64,000 nucleotides of DNA from Catellatospora citrea (lineage in GTDB: Bacteria; Actinomycetota; Actinomycetes; Mycobacteriales; Micromonosporaceae): positions 124,001-188,000 of the forward strand of contig NZ_RAPR01000002.1 in assembly GCF_003610235.1 (NCBI RefSeq), read 5' to 3'. Numbering within the stretch: position 1 is the first letter of the stretch; every line of letters begins with the position of its first letter. Both the position numbers and the translations under genes were made by a program. Below, piece by piece: positions 48,543-57,594 of the stretch. The notes under the pieces are model-generated. The model was not told the origin of the DNA. It searched no databases and was given only the letters and a program-made list of their open reading frames with translations.

Positions 48543-50087
48543 ATGCAGATCTCCGCCTTGCCGGCCGAGCGCACGACGCTCTGGCACAACGCCGTAGTCC
48601 GCAGTCCCGCTGATCCGGGCGCCACGGCACTGCTCACCCGCGGCCAGCAGATCGTGTGGCTGGGTCCGCTCGCCGACGCGCCGACCGCCGACCTGCGCGT
48701 GGACCTGGGCGGGGCCCTGGTCACGCCGGCGTTCGTCGACGCGCACGTGCACGCCACCGACACCGGCCTGGCCCTGGCCGGGCTGGACCTGTCGGCGGTG
48801 CGCAGCGCGTCGGAGCTGCTCAAGGCCGTGGCCGAGTTCGCGTCCGGGCTGGGCCCGGAGGCCGTGGTGCTCGGGCACGGGTTCGACGAGAGCACCTGGG
48901 GTGCGGCGCAGACCCCGCCGACCGCCGCCGAGCTGGACCGGGCCGCGGGCGGGCGCAGCGTGTACCTGTCCCAGGCGTCGATCCACTCGGCGCTGGTCTC
49001 CTCGGACCTGCTGGCCCTGGCCGCCGACGCGCCGGGCTTCGACGCGTCGGGGTGGGTGCGCCGCGACGCGCACCACGTGGTGCGGGCGGCCGCGTTCGGG
49101 CAGATCACCATCGTGCAGCGGCGGGACGCGCAGATGCGGATGCTGCGCCACGCGGCGAGCCTGGGCATCGCGGCGGTGCACGAGTGCGGCGGGCCGGGCA
49201 CGTCCAGCGAGGACGACTTCACCGAGCTGCTGCGCCTGTCGGGGCAGGGGCTGCCGGAGGTGTACGGGTTCTGGGGCGAGCTGATGGGCGCGGCCAAGGC
49301 CCGGGAGCTGGGTGCGGTCGGCGCGGGCGGGGACCTGTACGCCGACGGGGCACTCGGTTCGCGGACCGCGCACGTCGGCGAGGACTACCTGGACGGCGAG
49401 CGCGGCTGCGGGCACGGTTACGTGACCGTCGAGCAGGTGCGCGATCACCTGCTCGACTGCCACCGGCACCGGATGCAGGGCGGCTTCCACGCGATCGGCG
49501 ACGCGGCGATCTCGACGGTCGTGGCCGGGTTCGCGGCCGCAGACGAGGTGCTCGGCACCGACGCCATCCGCGACGCCAGGCACCGGGTGGAGCACGCCGA
49601 GATCATGGACAAGCGGCTGATCGCCGCGTTCGTGGAGTACGGCATCGTCGCGTCGATGCAGCCGGCGTTCGACCGGCTGTGGGGCGGCGAGCACCAGATG
49701 TACGCCCAGCGGCTCGGGGTGGCGCGGAGTCTGGCGTCGAACCCGATGGGGCAGATGCACAACACGGGGGTGGCGCTGGCGTTCGGGTCGGACAGCCCGG
49801 TGACGCCGCTGGACCCGTGGGGCAGTGTCCGGGCGGCGATGCAGCATTTCAACACCCATCAGCGGATGAGCGCGAAGTCGGCGTTCGCGGCGCACACCCG
49901 TGGCGGGTGGCGCGCCGTGCACCAGGATGCCGAGGGCGTGCTGGTGCCGGGTGCGCCGGCGACGTTCGCGGTGTGGCGCACCCCGGCCGGGTTGTCCGGC
50001 ACCCTTCCCAGTCTTGAGCAGCACGACGAGCTGCCGGTCTGTGTCCGTACCGTCCTGCGTGGAGAAACGATCTATGAGCAGCAATAA
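48543..50087 (+). CDS. YtcJ-like amidohydrolase inside the kam operon
   Basis: A 514-residue amidohydrolase (Amidohydro_3 type). The metal motif VDAHVHA (about residue 63), HECGGPG, HAIGDAA and the late Asp in GSDSPVTPLDPW give the usual metal site, and the C-terminal beta-sandwich ends RGETIYEQQ. Known relatives hydrolyse N-acyl or cyclic amides; most have no assigned substrate. It is not part of the described lysine fermentation route, yet it lies 4 nt after kdd and overlaps kamD by 14 nt, so it is co-translated with the pathway. It may open or form a cyclic intermediate, or deacylate an N-acyl lysine derivative; this is inference. Confidence 0.85.
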   Translation: MQISALPAERTTLWHNAVVRSPADPGATALLTRGQQIVWLGPLADAPTADLRVDLGGALVTPAFVDAHVHATDTGLALAGLDLSAVRSASELLKAVAEFASGLGPEAVVLGHGFDESTWGAAQTPPTAAELDRAAGGRSVYLSQASIHSALVSSDLLALAADAPGFDASGWVRRDAHHVVRAAAFGQITIVQRRDAQMRMLRHAASLGIAAVHECGGPGTSSEDDFTELLRLSGQGLPEVYGFWGELMGAAKARELGAVGAGGDLYADGALGSRTAHVGEDYLDGERGCGHGYVTVEQVRDHLLDCHRHRMQGGFHAIGDAAISTVVAGFAAADEVLGTDAIRDARHRVEHAEIMDKRLIAAFVEYGIVASMQPAFDRLWGGEHQMYAQRLGVARSLASNPMGQMHNTGVALAFGSDSPVTPLDPWGSVRAAMQHFNTHQRMSAKSAFAAHTRGGWRAVHQDAEGVLVPGAPATFAVWRTPAGLSGTLPSLEQHDELPVCVRTVLRGETIYEQQ

Positions 50088-51660
50088 ACTCGGTCTCGAC
50101 CCGGCGCTGGTGCACCGGGCCAGGGCGCTGGCCGCGAAGGCCGGGCGGCCCGTGGTGGACATGGCGCGTTCGCACACCACCGTGTCGGTGGAGCGGGCGG
50201 TGCTGCGGCTGTCCGGGGTGACCGGCGCCGACCCCGACGGCATCCCGTGGGTGAACCGCCTCGTGGACGCGGTCCGCAACGACGTCGGCCTGGGCCACGG
50301 CGTGGCGCTGCCGGTGTTCCACGCCCTGGCCGAGCACGGCCTGGAGCCGACGGCGGCGGAGCTGACGCTGCTGGCGCAGAAGGCCGCCGCCGGTTCGGTG
50401 CGCTTCGACCTGCCCACCGGCAAGGCCGTGACCGCGGCGAAGAAGGCGTCGCGGCGGCAGGTCGCGGCGGGCATCAAGCAGATCGACCGCAACCGCGCCG
50501 ACCGCGACAAGATGATCAGACGGTACGGCGACCCGAAGCAGCGGCCGTGGATCTACCTGATCGTGGCGACCGGCGACATCTACGAGGACATCCCGCAGGC
50601 GCAGGCCGCGGCCCGCGCGGGCGCCGACGTCATCGCGGTGATCCGCTCCACCGGGCAGTCGCTGCTGGACTACGTGCCCGAGGGCGCGACCCGGGAGGGT
50701 TTCGCGGGCACGTACGCCACGCAGGAGAACTTCCGGCTGATGCGGGCGGCGCTCGACGAGTCCAGCAAGGAGCTGGGCCGCTACGTGCGGCTGACCAACT
50801 ACGCCTCCGGCCTGTGCATGCCCGAGATCGCCACCCTGGCCGGGCTGCAGCGGCTGGACATGATGCTCAACGACTCGATGTACGGCATCCTGTTCCGCGA
50901 CATCAACCCGATCCGCACGTTCGTGGACCAGCGGTTCTCCCGCCAGATCCACGCCCGCGCCGGGATCATCATCAACACCGGTGAGGACAACTACCTCACC
51001 ACCGCCGACGCGGTCGAGGCCGCGCACACCGTAACCGTGTCGCAGCTGCTCAACGAGTACTTCGCGCACGAGGCCGGGCTCGCGGACTGGCAACTCGGGC
51101 TCGGGCACGCGTTCGAGATCAACCCGGAGCTGCCGGAGTCGTTCCGGCTCGAACTCGCCCACGCGCTGCTGGCCCGGGAGCTGTTCCCGGACGCGCCGCT
51201 CAAGTGGATGCCGCCGACCAAGCACATGACCGGCGACGTGTTCCGCGGCAACCTGCTCGACGGGTTCTTCAACCTGGTCGGGGCGCTGACCGGGCAGGGC
51301 ATCCTGCTGGTCGGCATGATGACCGAGGCCGTCGTCACCCCGTGGCTGTCCGACCGCGACATCGCGCTGCAGAACGTGCGTTATGTGCTCGGCGCGGCCG
51401 GCAACCTGCACGAGGACTTCGTGCCCGCCCCCGACGGCTTCATCCAGCGCCGCGCCCACCAGGTCCTCGACGAGGCGATCGACCTCCTGGAGAAGATCGA
51501 GGACGACACGCTGCTGAACGCGATCGCCGACGGCACGTTCGGGATCATGAAGCGGCCCGCGCATCGCGGCAAGGGTTTGGACGGCGTCGCCAAGCACGAC
51601 GACGGCTACTACAACCCGGCCACCGAGATCCTGGAGACCCCCGCCAAGGAGGAGCAGTGA
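50074..51660 (+). CDS. kamD: Lysine 5,6-aminomutase alpha subunit
   Basis: A 528-residue large subunit of the adenosylcobalamin- and PLP-dependent aminomutase that converts beta-lysine to 3,5-diaminohexanoate (and D-lysine to 2,5-diaminohexanoate). The family is recognised along its length, for example KQRPWIYLIVATGDIYEDIPQAQAA, DVIAVIRSTGQSLLDYVPEG, FAGTYATQENF, RYVRLTNYASGLCMPE and MLNDSMYGILFRDIN. The ATG at 50074 lies inside the end of the amidohydrolase gene (14-nt overlap) with GGAGA upstream. It overlaps kamE by a GTGA, so the two subunits are made together. Confidence 0.95.
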   Translation: MSSNKLGLDPALVHRARALAAKAGRPVVDMARSHTTVSVERAVLRLSGVTGADPDGIPWVNRLVDAVRNDVGLGHGVALPVFHALAEHGLEPTAAELTLLAQKAAAGSVRFDLPTGKAVTAAKKASRRQVAAGIKQIDRNRADRDKMIRRYGDPKQRPWIYLIVATGDIYEDIPQAQAAARAGADVIAVIRSTGQSLLDYVPEGATREGFAGTYATQENFRLMRAALDESSKELGRYVRLTNYASGLCMPEIATLAGLQRLDMMLNDSMYGILFRDINPIRTFVDQRFSRQIHARAGIIINTGEDNYLTTADAVEAAHTVTVSQLLNEYFAHEAGLADWQLGLGHAFEINPELPESFRLELAHALLARELFPDAPLKWMPPTKHMTGDVFRGNLLDGFFNLVGALTGQGILLVGMMTEAVVTPWLSDRDIALQNVRYVLGAAGNLHEDFVPAPDGFIQRRAHQVLDEAIDLLEKIEDDTLLNAIADGTFGIMKRPAHRGKGLDGVAKHDDGYYNPATEILETPAKEEQ

Positions 51661-52418
51661 AGACGGTCATCCGCCCGTACGGCGACACCACCGGCGACGG
51701 CATGACCCAGGTGAGCTTCACCCTGCCGCTGCCGCACGACAAGAAGGCCGAAGGCGCGGCGCTGCAGCTCGCGGCGAAGATGGGCCTGGAACCGGCGATG
51801 CTCGTGCACGCCAAGCAGATGGGCGACGGCTTCACCTTCTTCGTGATCTACGGCAGCGTCCGGCACCTGGTCGAACTCGACAAGGTCCAGGTCGTCGAGC
51901 GGGACTTCCCGCTGCTGACCGCCAAGGAGGTCAACACGGTCGTCAAGCAGAAGATGCGCCGCAAGCTGTCGGTGGTCGGGGCGTGCATCGGCACCGACGC
52001 GCACACCGTCGGCATCGACGCGATCCTCAACCTCAAGGGCATCGCCGGTGAGAAGGGCCTGGAGTACTACCGCGAGCTGAAGGTCGTCAACATGGGCGCG
52101 CAGATCACGGTGCCCGAGCTGGTCGCCGCCGCGAAGGCGGAGAAGGCCGACGCGGTCCTCGTCTCGCAGGTCGTCACGCAGCGCGACGCGCACCTGCACA
52201 ACACCCGCGAGATGTCGGCGGCGTTCCGGGAGGCACTGCCCGCCGACAAGCGGCCGCTGCTGATCGTCGGCGGGCCGCGGTTCGACGAGCTGATGACCGA
52301 CGAGCTGGGCGTGGACCGGATCTTCGGCCGTGGCACCACCCCGCGCGAGGTCGCCAGCTACCTGGTCCACGCGTTGATCACCGAGAAGGCCGAACGGAAG
52401 AAGGCAGTCGCAGCATGA
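51657..52418 (+). CDS. kamE: Lysine 5,6-aminomutase beta subunit
   Basis: A 253-residue subunit that binds cobalamin and PLP. The base-off/His-on B12 motif is DAHTVG (D114, H116, G119), and K127 in AILNLKGIAG is the expected PLP Schiff-base lysine, 11 residues after the cobalt-ligand histidine, as in the clostridial enzyme. GPRFDELMTDELGVDRIFGRGTTP near the end is the B12-domain tail. The GTG at 51657 overlaps the kamD stop (GTGA). The next gene, kal, overlaps its stop (ATGA). Confidence 0.95.
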   Translation: MKTVIRPYGDTTGDGMTQVSFTLPLPHDKKAEGAALQLAAKMGLEPAMLVHAKQMGDGFTFFVIYGSVRHLVELDKVQVVERDFPLLTAKEVNTVVKQKMRRKLSVVGACIGTDAHTVGIDAILNLKGIAGEKGLEYYRELKVVNMGAQITVPELVAAAKAEKADAVLVSQVVTQRDAHLHNTREMSAAFREALPADKRPLLIVGGPRFDELMTDELGVDRIFGRGTTPREVASYLVHALITEKAERKKAVAA

Positions 52419-52795
52419 GTGTCGGATTTACGGTGACCCACCGCAAGTACGTGCCGTACAGCCACGCGCACTACGCGGGCAACCTCGTCGACGGCGCGTA
52501 CGCCCTGGCCGCGTTCGGGGATGTGGCGACCGAGGTGTGCATCCAGCTCGACGGCGACGAGGGCCTGTTCGCGTCGTACTCCGACGTGCAGTTCAAGGCC
52601 CCGATGCGGGCCGGGGACGTGCTGGAGGTCGTCGCGACGGTGGCCCGGATGGGCACCCGCAGCCGCACCATCGACTTCGAGGCGCGGGTCGTGTGCCGGG
52701 GCCGGCCGGACCGGTCCGAGTCGGCGGCCGAGGTCCTCGACCCGCCGGTCACCGCGGTCACCGCGACCGGCACCGTGGTGGTCCCGCCCAAGTGA
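52415..52795 (+). CDS. kal: 3-aminobutyryl-CoA ammonia-lyase
   Basis: A 126-residue hotdog-fold enzyme that eliminates ammonia from 3-aminobutyryl-CoA to give crotonyl-CoA. The N-terminus YVPYSHAHYAGNLVDGAYALAAFGDVATE and the strand DGDEGLFASYSDVQFKAPMRAGDVLEV fit Kal proteins; length and context agree. The ATG at 52415 overlaps the kamE stop and the gene's own stop overlaps the next GTG, so translation is coupled. Its presence shows that the locus runs on to crotonyl-CoA even though the Kce cleavage enzyme is not encoded here. Confidence 0.88.
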   Translation: MSVGFTVTHRKYVPYSHAHYAGNLVDGAYALAAFGDVATEVCIQLDGDEGLFASYSDVQFKAPMRAGDVLEVVATVARMGTRSRTIDFEARVVCRGRPDRSESAAEVLDPPVTAVTATGTVVVPPK

Positions 52796-54126
52796 GCCTG
52801 CTGTGCTGTGTCGACGTCGGGTCGACGTTCACCAAGGCGGCCCTGGTCGACACCGGCAGCGGTGAACTCGTCGCGACGGGTTCGCACCGCACCACCGTCG
52901 GCACCGACGTCCTGCACGGCCTCGACGCGGCCGTGCAGGCGACCGGGCGGACCCCGGACGGGCTGCTGGTGTGCTCGTCGGCCGGCGGCGGGCTGCGGCT
53001 GGCCGTCGTCGGCTACGAGCGCCTGGTGACGGCGCAGGCCGGGCACCGGGTCGGCCTGTCGGCCGGGTCACGGGTCGTGCACGTCGCCGCGGGCCGCCTC
53101 GACCGGGCCGGGCTCGCCGAGCTGCGCGCCGCCCGCCCCGACGTGGTGCTGCTCGTCGGCGGCACCGACGGCGGCGACTCCGAGACCATCACCCACAACG
53201 CGACCCGCCTGGCGAACGCCCGGTGGCGGGTGCCGACGGTGCTGGCGGGCAACGCCGACTGCCGCGAGCAGCTCGCCGCGCTACTGGCCGAGGCGGGTGT
53301 GCCGGTCGTCGCGGTCGACAACGTGCTGCCCGCCATCGGCGTGCTGGATCCCGGTCCGGCGCGGGCCGCGATCCGGCAGGTGTTCCTGCAGCACGTCATC
53401 GGCGGCAAGAAACTGTCCCGGGGGCCGCGGTTCGCCTCCCTCGTCCGGGCCGCGACGCCGGACGCGGTGCTGTCCGGCGTCGAGCTGCTGGCCGCCCGCG
53501 CGGGGGAGGACCTGCTGGTCGTCGACGTCGGCGGGGCAACCACCGACGTGTACTCGGTGCTCATCCCCGACGCCGAGCAGCTGGCCGGGGTGCGCGACGA
53601 GGTCGCCGGGGTCATGTGGGCGGCCCGCACCGTCGAGGGCGACCTCGGCATGCGCTGGTCCGCGCCCGGGGTGGTGGCCGCCGCCGCCCTGGAGAAGATC
53701 ATCGGGCCGGACGAGGCGCAGGTGCTGGAGCTCGCCGCGGCGGCGCGCGCCGAGCATCCCGGATACGTCGCCGACGACGGCGTCGAACAGGCCGTCGACC
53801 AGCGGCTGGCCGAGCTGGCCGTCACGGTCGCCTTGCGCCGCCACGCCCGCGGTGAGGCCGTCGTCGCCGGGGGTCCGCGCCGCGGCGGGCGGGACCTGCG
53901 CGCGGTGCGCACCGCGATCGGCTCCGGCGGGGTGCTGCGGCACAGCCCGCCGCAGGTCGCCCAAGCCGTGCTGGGCGCGGGACTGGGCGACACCGCCGGT
54001 GGCTGGGCGCTGCCGCGGGCCGCCCGGACGGTCGTCGACGCGTCCTACATTCTGGCCGCGGCGGGACTTCTCTCGGTGGAACATCCTGACGCCGCGGCGG
54101 CCCTGCTCGCGGTTGAGCTGGGCTGA
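52792..54126 (+). CDS. MutL/GlmL-type aminomutase reactivase
   Basis: A 444-residue protein of the glutamate-mutase MutL family, an ASKHA-type ATPase. The N-terminal phosphate-1 motif is CVDVGSTFTKAALVD; VLLVGGTDGGDSETITHN and the second phosphate site VVDVGGATTDVYSV follow; AVVAGGPRRGG is near the end. These proteins reactivate B12-dependent aminomutases by exchanging damaged cobalamin with ATP. In this operon, downstream of and overlapping kal (GTGA), it should serve KamDE. It may correspond to one of the KamB/KamC proteins of fusobacteria, but I am not sure of that equivalence. Confidence 0.85.
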   Translation: MSLLCCVDVGSTFTKAALVDTGSGELVATGSHRTTVGTDVLHGLDAAVQATGRTPDGLLVCSSAGGGLRLAVVGYERLVTAQAGHRVGLSAGSRVVHVAAGRLDRAGLAELRAARPDVVLLVGGTDGGDSETITHNATRLANARWRVPTVLAGNADCREQLAALLAEAGVPVVAVDNVLPAIGVLDPGPARAAIRQVFLQHVIGGKKLSRGPRFASLVRAATPDAVLSGVELLAARAGEDLLVVDVGGATTDVYSVLIPDAEQLAGVRDEVAGVMWAARTVEGDLGMRWSAPGVVAAAALEKIIGPDEAQVLELAAAARAEHPGYVADDGVEQAVDQRLAELAVTVALRRHARGEAVVAGGPRRGGRDLRAVRTAIGSGGVLRHSPPQVAQAVLGAGLGDTAGGWALPRAARTVVDASYILAAAGLLSVEHPDAAAALLAVELG

Positions 54127-54578
54127 CGTACCGAACTGCGGTGTTCGTCACGGTGGGTGACCACATCGTGAAATTGACCGTGCGGGGCCGCGCCGGTACC
54201 GTCGTGAGGTCCTCCACCGTGCCTGCCGCCTCCCCGGCGGGCGTCGCCGATCCGGCGGCCGGGCGCGGCAGGGGCCAGCATCGATCAGTAGAAAACGATC
54301 GGCACCGGGTCAGGCCCCGGACGCCGATCGGCCCGAAGGTCGACCGCTGGCGCCGTTGGAGTTGGGAGTGCGGGGCGCGGCCATCACGGCCGCGCCCCGG
54401 CCTTTGCCCGCCCCGCGTGCAGTCTCCCGAGCTTGACTCGGTTGAGCAGCGTGTTCGCGCGGCTGCGGAAGCCGATGAGCACGCCCTGGGGCGCTGTGTA
54501 GCCTTGCACCGGCACCCGATCGGCCGATCATGGCGCGGGTGGCATCCAGGCGCGCCCGGGCGGCGAAAGATTGGTGAC
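54127..54578 (+). other. Structured 452-nt gene-free region after the kam operon
   Basis: No convincing gene on either strand. It holds a complex hairpin at 54296-54330 (8-bp outer stem CGATCGGC/GCCGATCG and 5-bp inner stem CCGGG/CCCGG), about 40 nt of linker, and the terminator-like hairpin at 54371-54399 followed by GGCCTTTGCC. A small RNA of roughly 54280-54405 or a long structured lnt leader is possible. Confidence 0.4.
54371..54399. terminator. Hairpin terminator in the kam-lnt intergenic region
   Basis: A perfect 12-bp stem (54371-54382 with 54388-54399) with loop ATCAC. Confidence 0.75.
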
Positions 54579-56237
54579 GTGGTGACTGTGCAGACCCTCG
54601 CTCCGGCGGACGGCGCGACCGGCCCGGACGGCGCGCCCGGCAGCGTGCCCACCGGCGCGGGCGCGCCGCTGCGGCTGCCCGTGGCCCTGGCCCTGGCGGT
54701 CGCCGCCGGGCTGGCGCTGCTGGCCGCGTTCCCGCTGTACGGCCTGTGGTGGACCGCCCCGATCGGGGTGGCGCTGCTGGCCGTCGCGGTCCGCGGACGG
54801 CGGCTGCGCGCCGGGTTCGGCCTCGGCCTGCTCGCCGGTGCGGTGTTCTTCGGGCCGCTGCTGGCCTGGACCAACCTGCACGTCGGCTACGCCCCGTGGA
54901 TCCTGCTCACCCTGTTCCAGGCCACCTACCTGGGGCTGCTCGGCCTGGCGCTGGCCTGGATCAGCCCGCTCGCGCGACGCAGGCCCTGGCTGTGGCCGGC
55001 CGGGATCGCGCTGCTGTGGGTCGCCCAGGAGGCGCTGCGCGACCGGGCCCCGTTCGGCGGCTTCCCGTGGGGCCGGCTCGCGTTCAGCCAGGCCGACGCC
55101 CCGACCCTCGCCCTGGCCGGGTACGGCGGTGCGCCGCTGGTCACCTTCGCCGTCGCGGCGGCCGGCGGGCTGCTCGCGTACGCCCTCGGCGAGCTGATCG
55201 CCGCACGGGCCTGGACGCGCGCCGCGGCCGCGACCGCCGGGGCCCTGGCGGTCACCCTGCTCGGCCTGATCCTGCCCGCCACCACCCCGGACGGCCCATC
55301 GGTCACCGTCGCCGTCGTGCAGGGCAACGTGCCGCGGCTGGGCCTGGACTTCAACGCCCAGCGCCAGGCCGTGCTCAACAACCACGTCGCCGCCACCATG
55401 AAGCTGGCCGAACAGGTCCGCGCCGGGCAGGCCAAGCAGCCCGACCTGGTGGTGTGGCCGGAGAACGCCTCCGACATAGACCCGCTGCGCAATCCGAGCG
55501 CCGCCGACGCGATCAACACCGCGGCGCGGGCCATCAACGCCCCGATCCTGGTCGGCGCGGTGCTGTCCGGCCCGGAGCAGGGCCAGTCCCGCAACGCCGG
55601 CCTGGTCTGGCCCGCCGACCTCGCGCCCGGCGCGCAACCGGCCCAGATGTACCTCAAGCAGCACCCGGTGCCGTTCGCCGAGTACCTGCCGCTGCGCCCG
55701 ATCGTCGAACCGATCGCGCAGGCCGTCACCAACCAGGCCAAGCTGCTGCGCACCGACTTCGTCGCGGGCACCGCGCCCGGCGTGCTGACGATGGGACCGG
55801 CGAAGGTCGGCGACGTGATCTGCTTCGAGGTCGCCTACGACGACGTCGTCCGCGACACCGTGCTGGCCGGCGCGCAGCTGCTCGCGGTGCAGACCAACAA
55901 CGCCACGTTCGACGAGTCCGAGGCGATGCAGCAGATGGCGATGGTGCGGCTGCGGGCCGTCGAACACGGCCGGGACAGCCTCATGGCGTCGACCGTCGGT
56001 GTGTCCGGATTTGTAACTGCCGACGGAAATGTGCATGATGCATCTGGTTTCAACACCGATGCGATACTCGTGCGCGACCTGCACCTCGGCTCCGGCACCA
56101 CGCCGGCGACGAACGCGGGGCCGTGGCCGGAGTACCTGCTGACGCTCGCGGCGCTGGCGCTGCTGATCGCGGCGGGCGTGGCGCGCAGGCGTCGCACCGC
56201 ACCGGTGGAGGACACTGGACAGGCGGTATCGGCATAA
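54579..56237 (+). CDS. lnt: Apolipoprotein N-acyltransferase
   Basis: A 552-residue inner-membrane enzyme that adds the third acyl chain to lipoproteins. After a Pro/Gly-rich N-terminus it has about six to seven helices (residues 34-235), then a periplasmic carbon-nitrogen hydrolase domain with the catalytic triad E295 (VVWPENAS), K360 (YLKQHPVPFAEYLP) and C415 (DVICFEVAYDD); spacing matches E. coli Lnt. A last helix precedes the C-terminus. The start is one of two adjacent GTGs (54579 or 54582). It is followed by ppm1, the usual actinobacterial partner; in mycobacteria the two are one protein. Confidence 0.93.
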   Translation: MVTVQTLAPADGATGPDGAPGSVPTGAGAPLRLPVALALAVAAGLALLAAFPLYGLWWTAPIGVALLAVAVRGRRLRAGFGLGLLAGAVFFGPLLAWTNLHVGYAPWILLTLFQATYLGLLGLALAWISPLARRRPWLWPAGIALLWVAQEALRDRAPFGGFPWGRLAFSQADAPTLALAGYGGAPLVTFAVAAAGGLLAYALGELIAARAWTRAAAATAGALAVTLLGLILPATTPDGPSVTVAVVQGNVPRLGLDFNAQRQAVLNNHVAATMKLAEQVRAGQAKQPDLVVWPENASDIDPLRNPSAADAINTAARAINAPILVGAVLSGPEQGQSRNAGLVWPADLAPGAQPAQMYLKQHPVPFAEYLPLRPIVEPIAQAVTNQAKLLRTDFVAGTAPGVLTMGPAKVGDVICFEVAYDDVVRDTVLAGAQLLAVQTNNATFDESEAMQQMAMVRLRAVEHGRDSLMASTVGVSGFVTADGNVHDASGFNTDAILVRDLHLGSGTTPATNAGPWPEYLLTLAALALLIAAGVARRRRTAPVEDTGQAVSA

Positions 56238-56251
56238 ACGTGGAGGTCCCG

Positions 56252-57037
56252 GTGAACGGCAACGAGGCGGAGATCGGGTATCCCGGCGTAGGCCGGGTAT
56301 TGGTGATCATTCCGACGTACAACGAGTCGGAGAACGTCCGGTTGATCGTCCCCCGGGTGCGCAAAGCCACGCCCGAGGTCGACATTCTGATCGCCGACGA
56401 CAACAGCCCCGACGGCACCGGGGCGATCGCCGACGAGATGGCCGCCGCCGACGACCACGTCAAGGTCCTGCACCGGCCCGGCAAGCAGGGCCTGGGCGCG
56501 GCGTACATCGCGGGCTTCGACTGGGCCCACGAGCACGGCTACGACGCCGTCGTCGAGATGGACGCCGACGGCTCGCACGCCCCGGAGGAGCTGCCCCGGC
56601 TGCTCGACGCGCTGCGCGGCGCCGACGCGGTCATCGGCTCGCGCTGGGTGCGCGGCGGCAAGGTCATCAACTGGCCGGTGCGCAGGCTCATCCTGTCGCG
56701 CGGCGCGAACCTCTACACCCGCATGGTGATGGGCATGGGCGTCAAGGACGCCACCGGCGGCTACCGCGCCTACCGGCTGCCCGTCCTGCGCAAGATCGAC
56801 GTGGAGACGGTGACCTCGCGCGGCTACAGTTTCCAGGTCGAGCTGACCTACCGCACCCACCGGCACGGCTTCCGCATCGCCGAGGTGCCGATCACGTTCG
56901 CCGAGCGCGAGCACGGCGTGTCCAAGATGAGCGGCTCCATCATCAAGGAGGCGCTGTGGAAGGTCACGGTGTGGGGTGCGCAGTCCCGCCGCGAGCGCGT
57001 GCGGCGTATGTTCAAGCCGAGTGACCGCTGGCCGTGA
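56252..57037 (+). CDS. ppm1: Polyprenol monophosphomannose synthase
   Basis: A 261-residue GT2 glycosyltransferase that transfers mannose from GDP-mannose to polyprenyl phosphate for lipoglycan and O-mannosylation pathways. The GT-A motifs are VIIPTYNESENV, IADDNSPDGTGAIAD and the metal-binding EMDADGSHAPEEL; SRWVRGGKVINWPVRRLILSRGANL and the end REHGVSKMSG are typical of DPMS-like enzymes. There is no membrane helix, as in Ppm1 domain 1. The GTG at 56252 has GGAGG five nt upstream, so I prefer it to the GTG at 56240. It follows lnt by 14 nt. Confidence 0.92.
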   Translation: MNGNEAEIGYPGVGRVLVIIPTYNESENVRLIVPRVRKATPEVDILIADDNSPDGTGAIADEMAAADDHVKVLHRPGKQGLGAAYIAGFDWAHEHGYDAVVEMDADGSHAPEELPRLLDALRGADAVIGSRWVRGGKVINWPVRRLILSRGANLYTRMVMGMGVKDATGGYRAYRLPVLRKIDVETVTSRGYSFQVELTYRTHRHGFRIAEVPITFAEREHGVSKMSGSIIKEALWKVTVWGAQSRRERVRRMFKPSDRWP

Positions 57038-57071
57038 TCCCGTGCCGGCCCGACCGGCTGGAGGTGACCGG

Positions 57072-57587
57072 ATGCGCAAGCTGCGATGGGTGCCGCTGGC
57101 CGTGCTGGGCCTGGGTGTGGTGGAGTTCGCCGTCTTCTGGGGCGTCAGCCGCCTGATCGGCATCGGCGCGACGCTGCTGCTGGCGATCGGCCTGATGCTG
57201 CTCGGGGCGTTCCTGCTGCGCAAGGAGGGGCTGTCGGCCTGGCGGCGGCTGCGGGACGCGCGGCTGGCCGGGCAGGCCCGCGGCGATCAGGCCGTCGACG
57301 GCGTGGTCGGGCTGATCGCGGCCCTGCTGCTGATCATCCCCGGGCTGCTGACCGCGGCCGTCGGGCTGCTGCTGCTGATCCCGCCGGTGCGTCGGCTCGC
57401 CCGGGGGCGGGTGCGCGCCGCGACCGAGAAGCGCATCCCGGCGTCGGCGGCCAACAGCGTCTTCGGGCCCAGGCGGGTCCGGGTCAGCACCCCGCACGAC
57501 CCGCACCACCAGCCCCACCCGACCCCGCCGCCGACGGCGGGCCGACCCGGGCCGACCGAGGTCATCGAAGGTGAGATCGTCGACTGA
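57072..57587 (+). CDS. fxsA: FxsA family cytoplasmic-membrane protein
   Basis: A 171-residue protein with three to four hydrophobic segments. The FxsA core is visible in VVEFAVFWGVSRLIGIGATLLLAIG, LLGAFLLRKEGLSAWRRLRD and DGVVGLIAALLLIIPGLLTAAVGLLLLIPPVRRL. FxsA of E. coli affects phage T7 exclusion by F plasmids, but the cellular function of the family is unknown. The C-terminal tail is basic, then His/Pro-rich, then acidic. The ATG at 57072 follows GGAGGTGACC. It is the third gene after lnt and ppm1 and ends at a convergent terminator. Confidence 0.85.
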   Translation: MRKLRWVPLAVLGLGVVEFAVFWGVSRLIGIGATLLLAIGLMLLGAFLLRKEGLSAWRRLRDARLAGQARGDQAVDGVVGLIAALLLIIPGLLTAAVGLLLLIPPVRRLARGRVRAATEKRIPASAANSVFGPRRVRVSTPHDPHHQPHPTPPPTAGRPGPTEVIEGEIVD

Positions 57588-57594
57588 CAGCACG

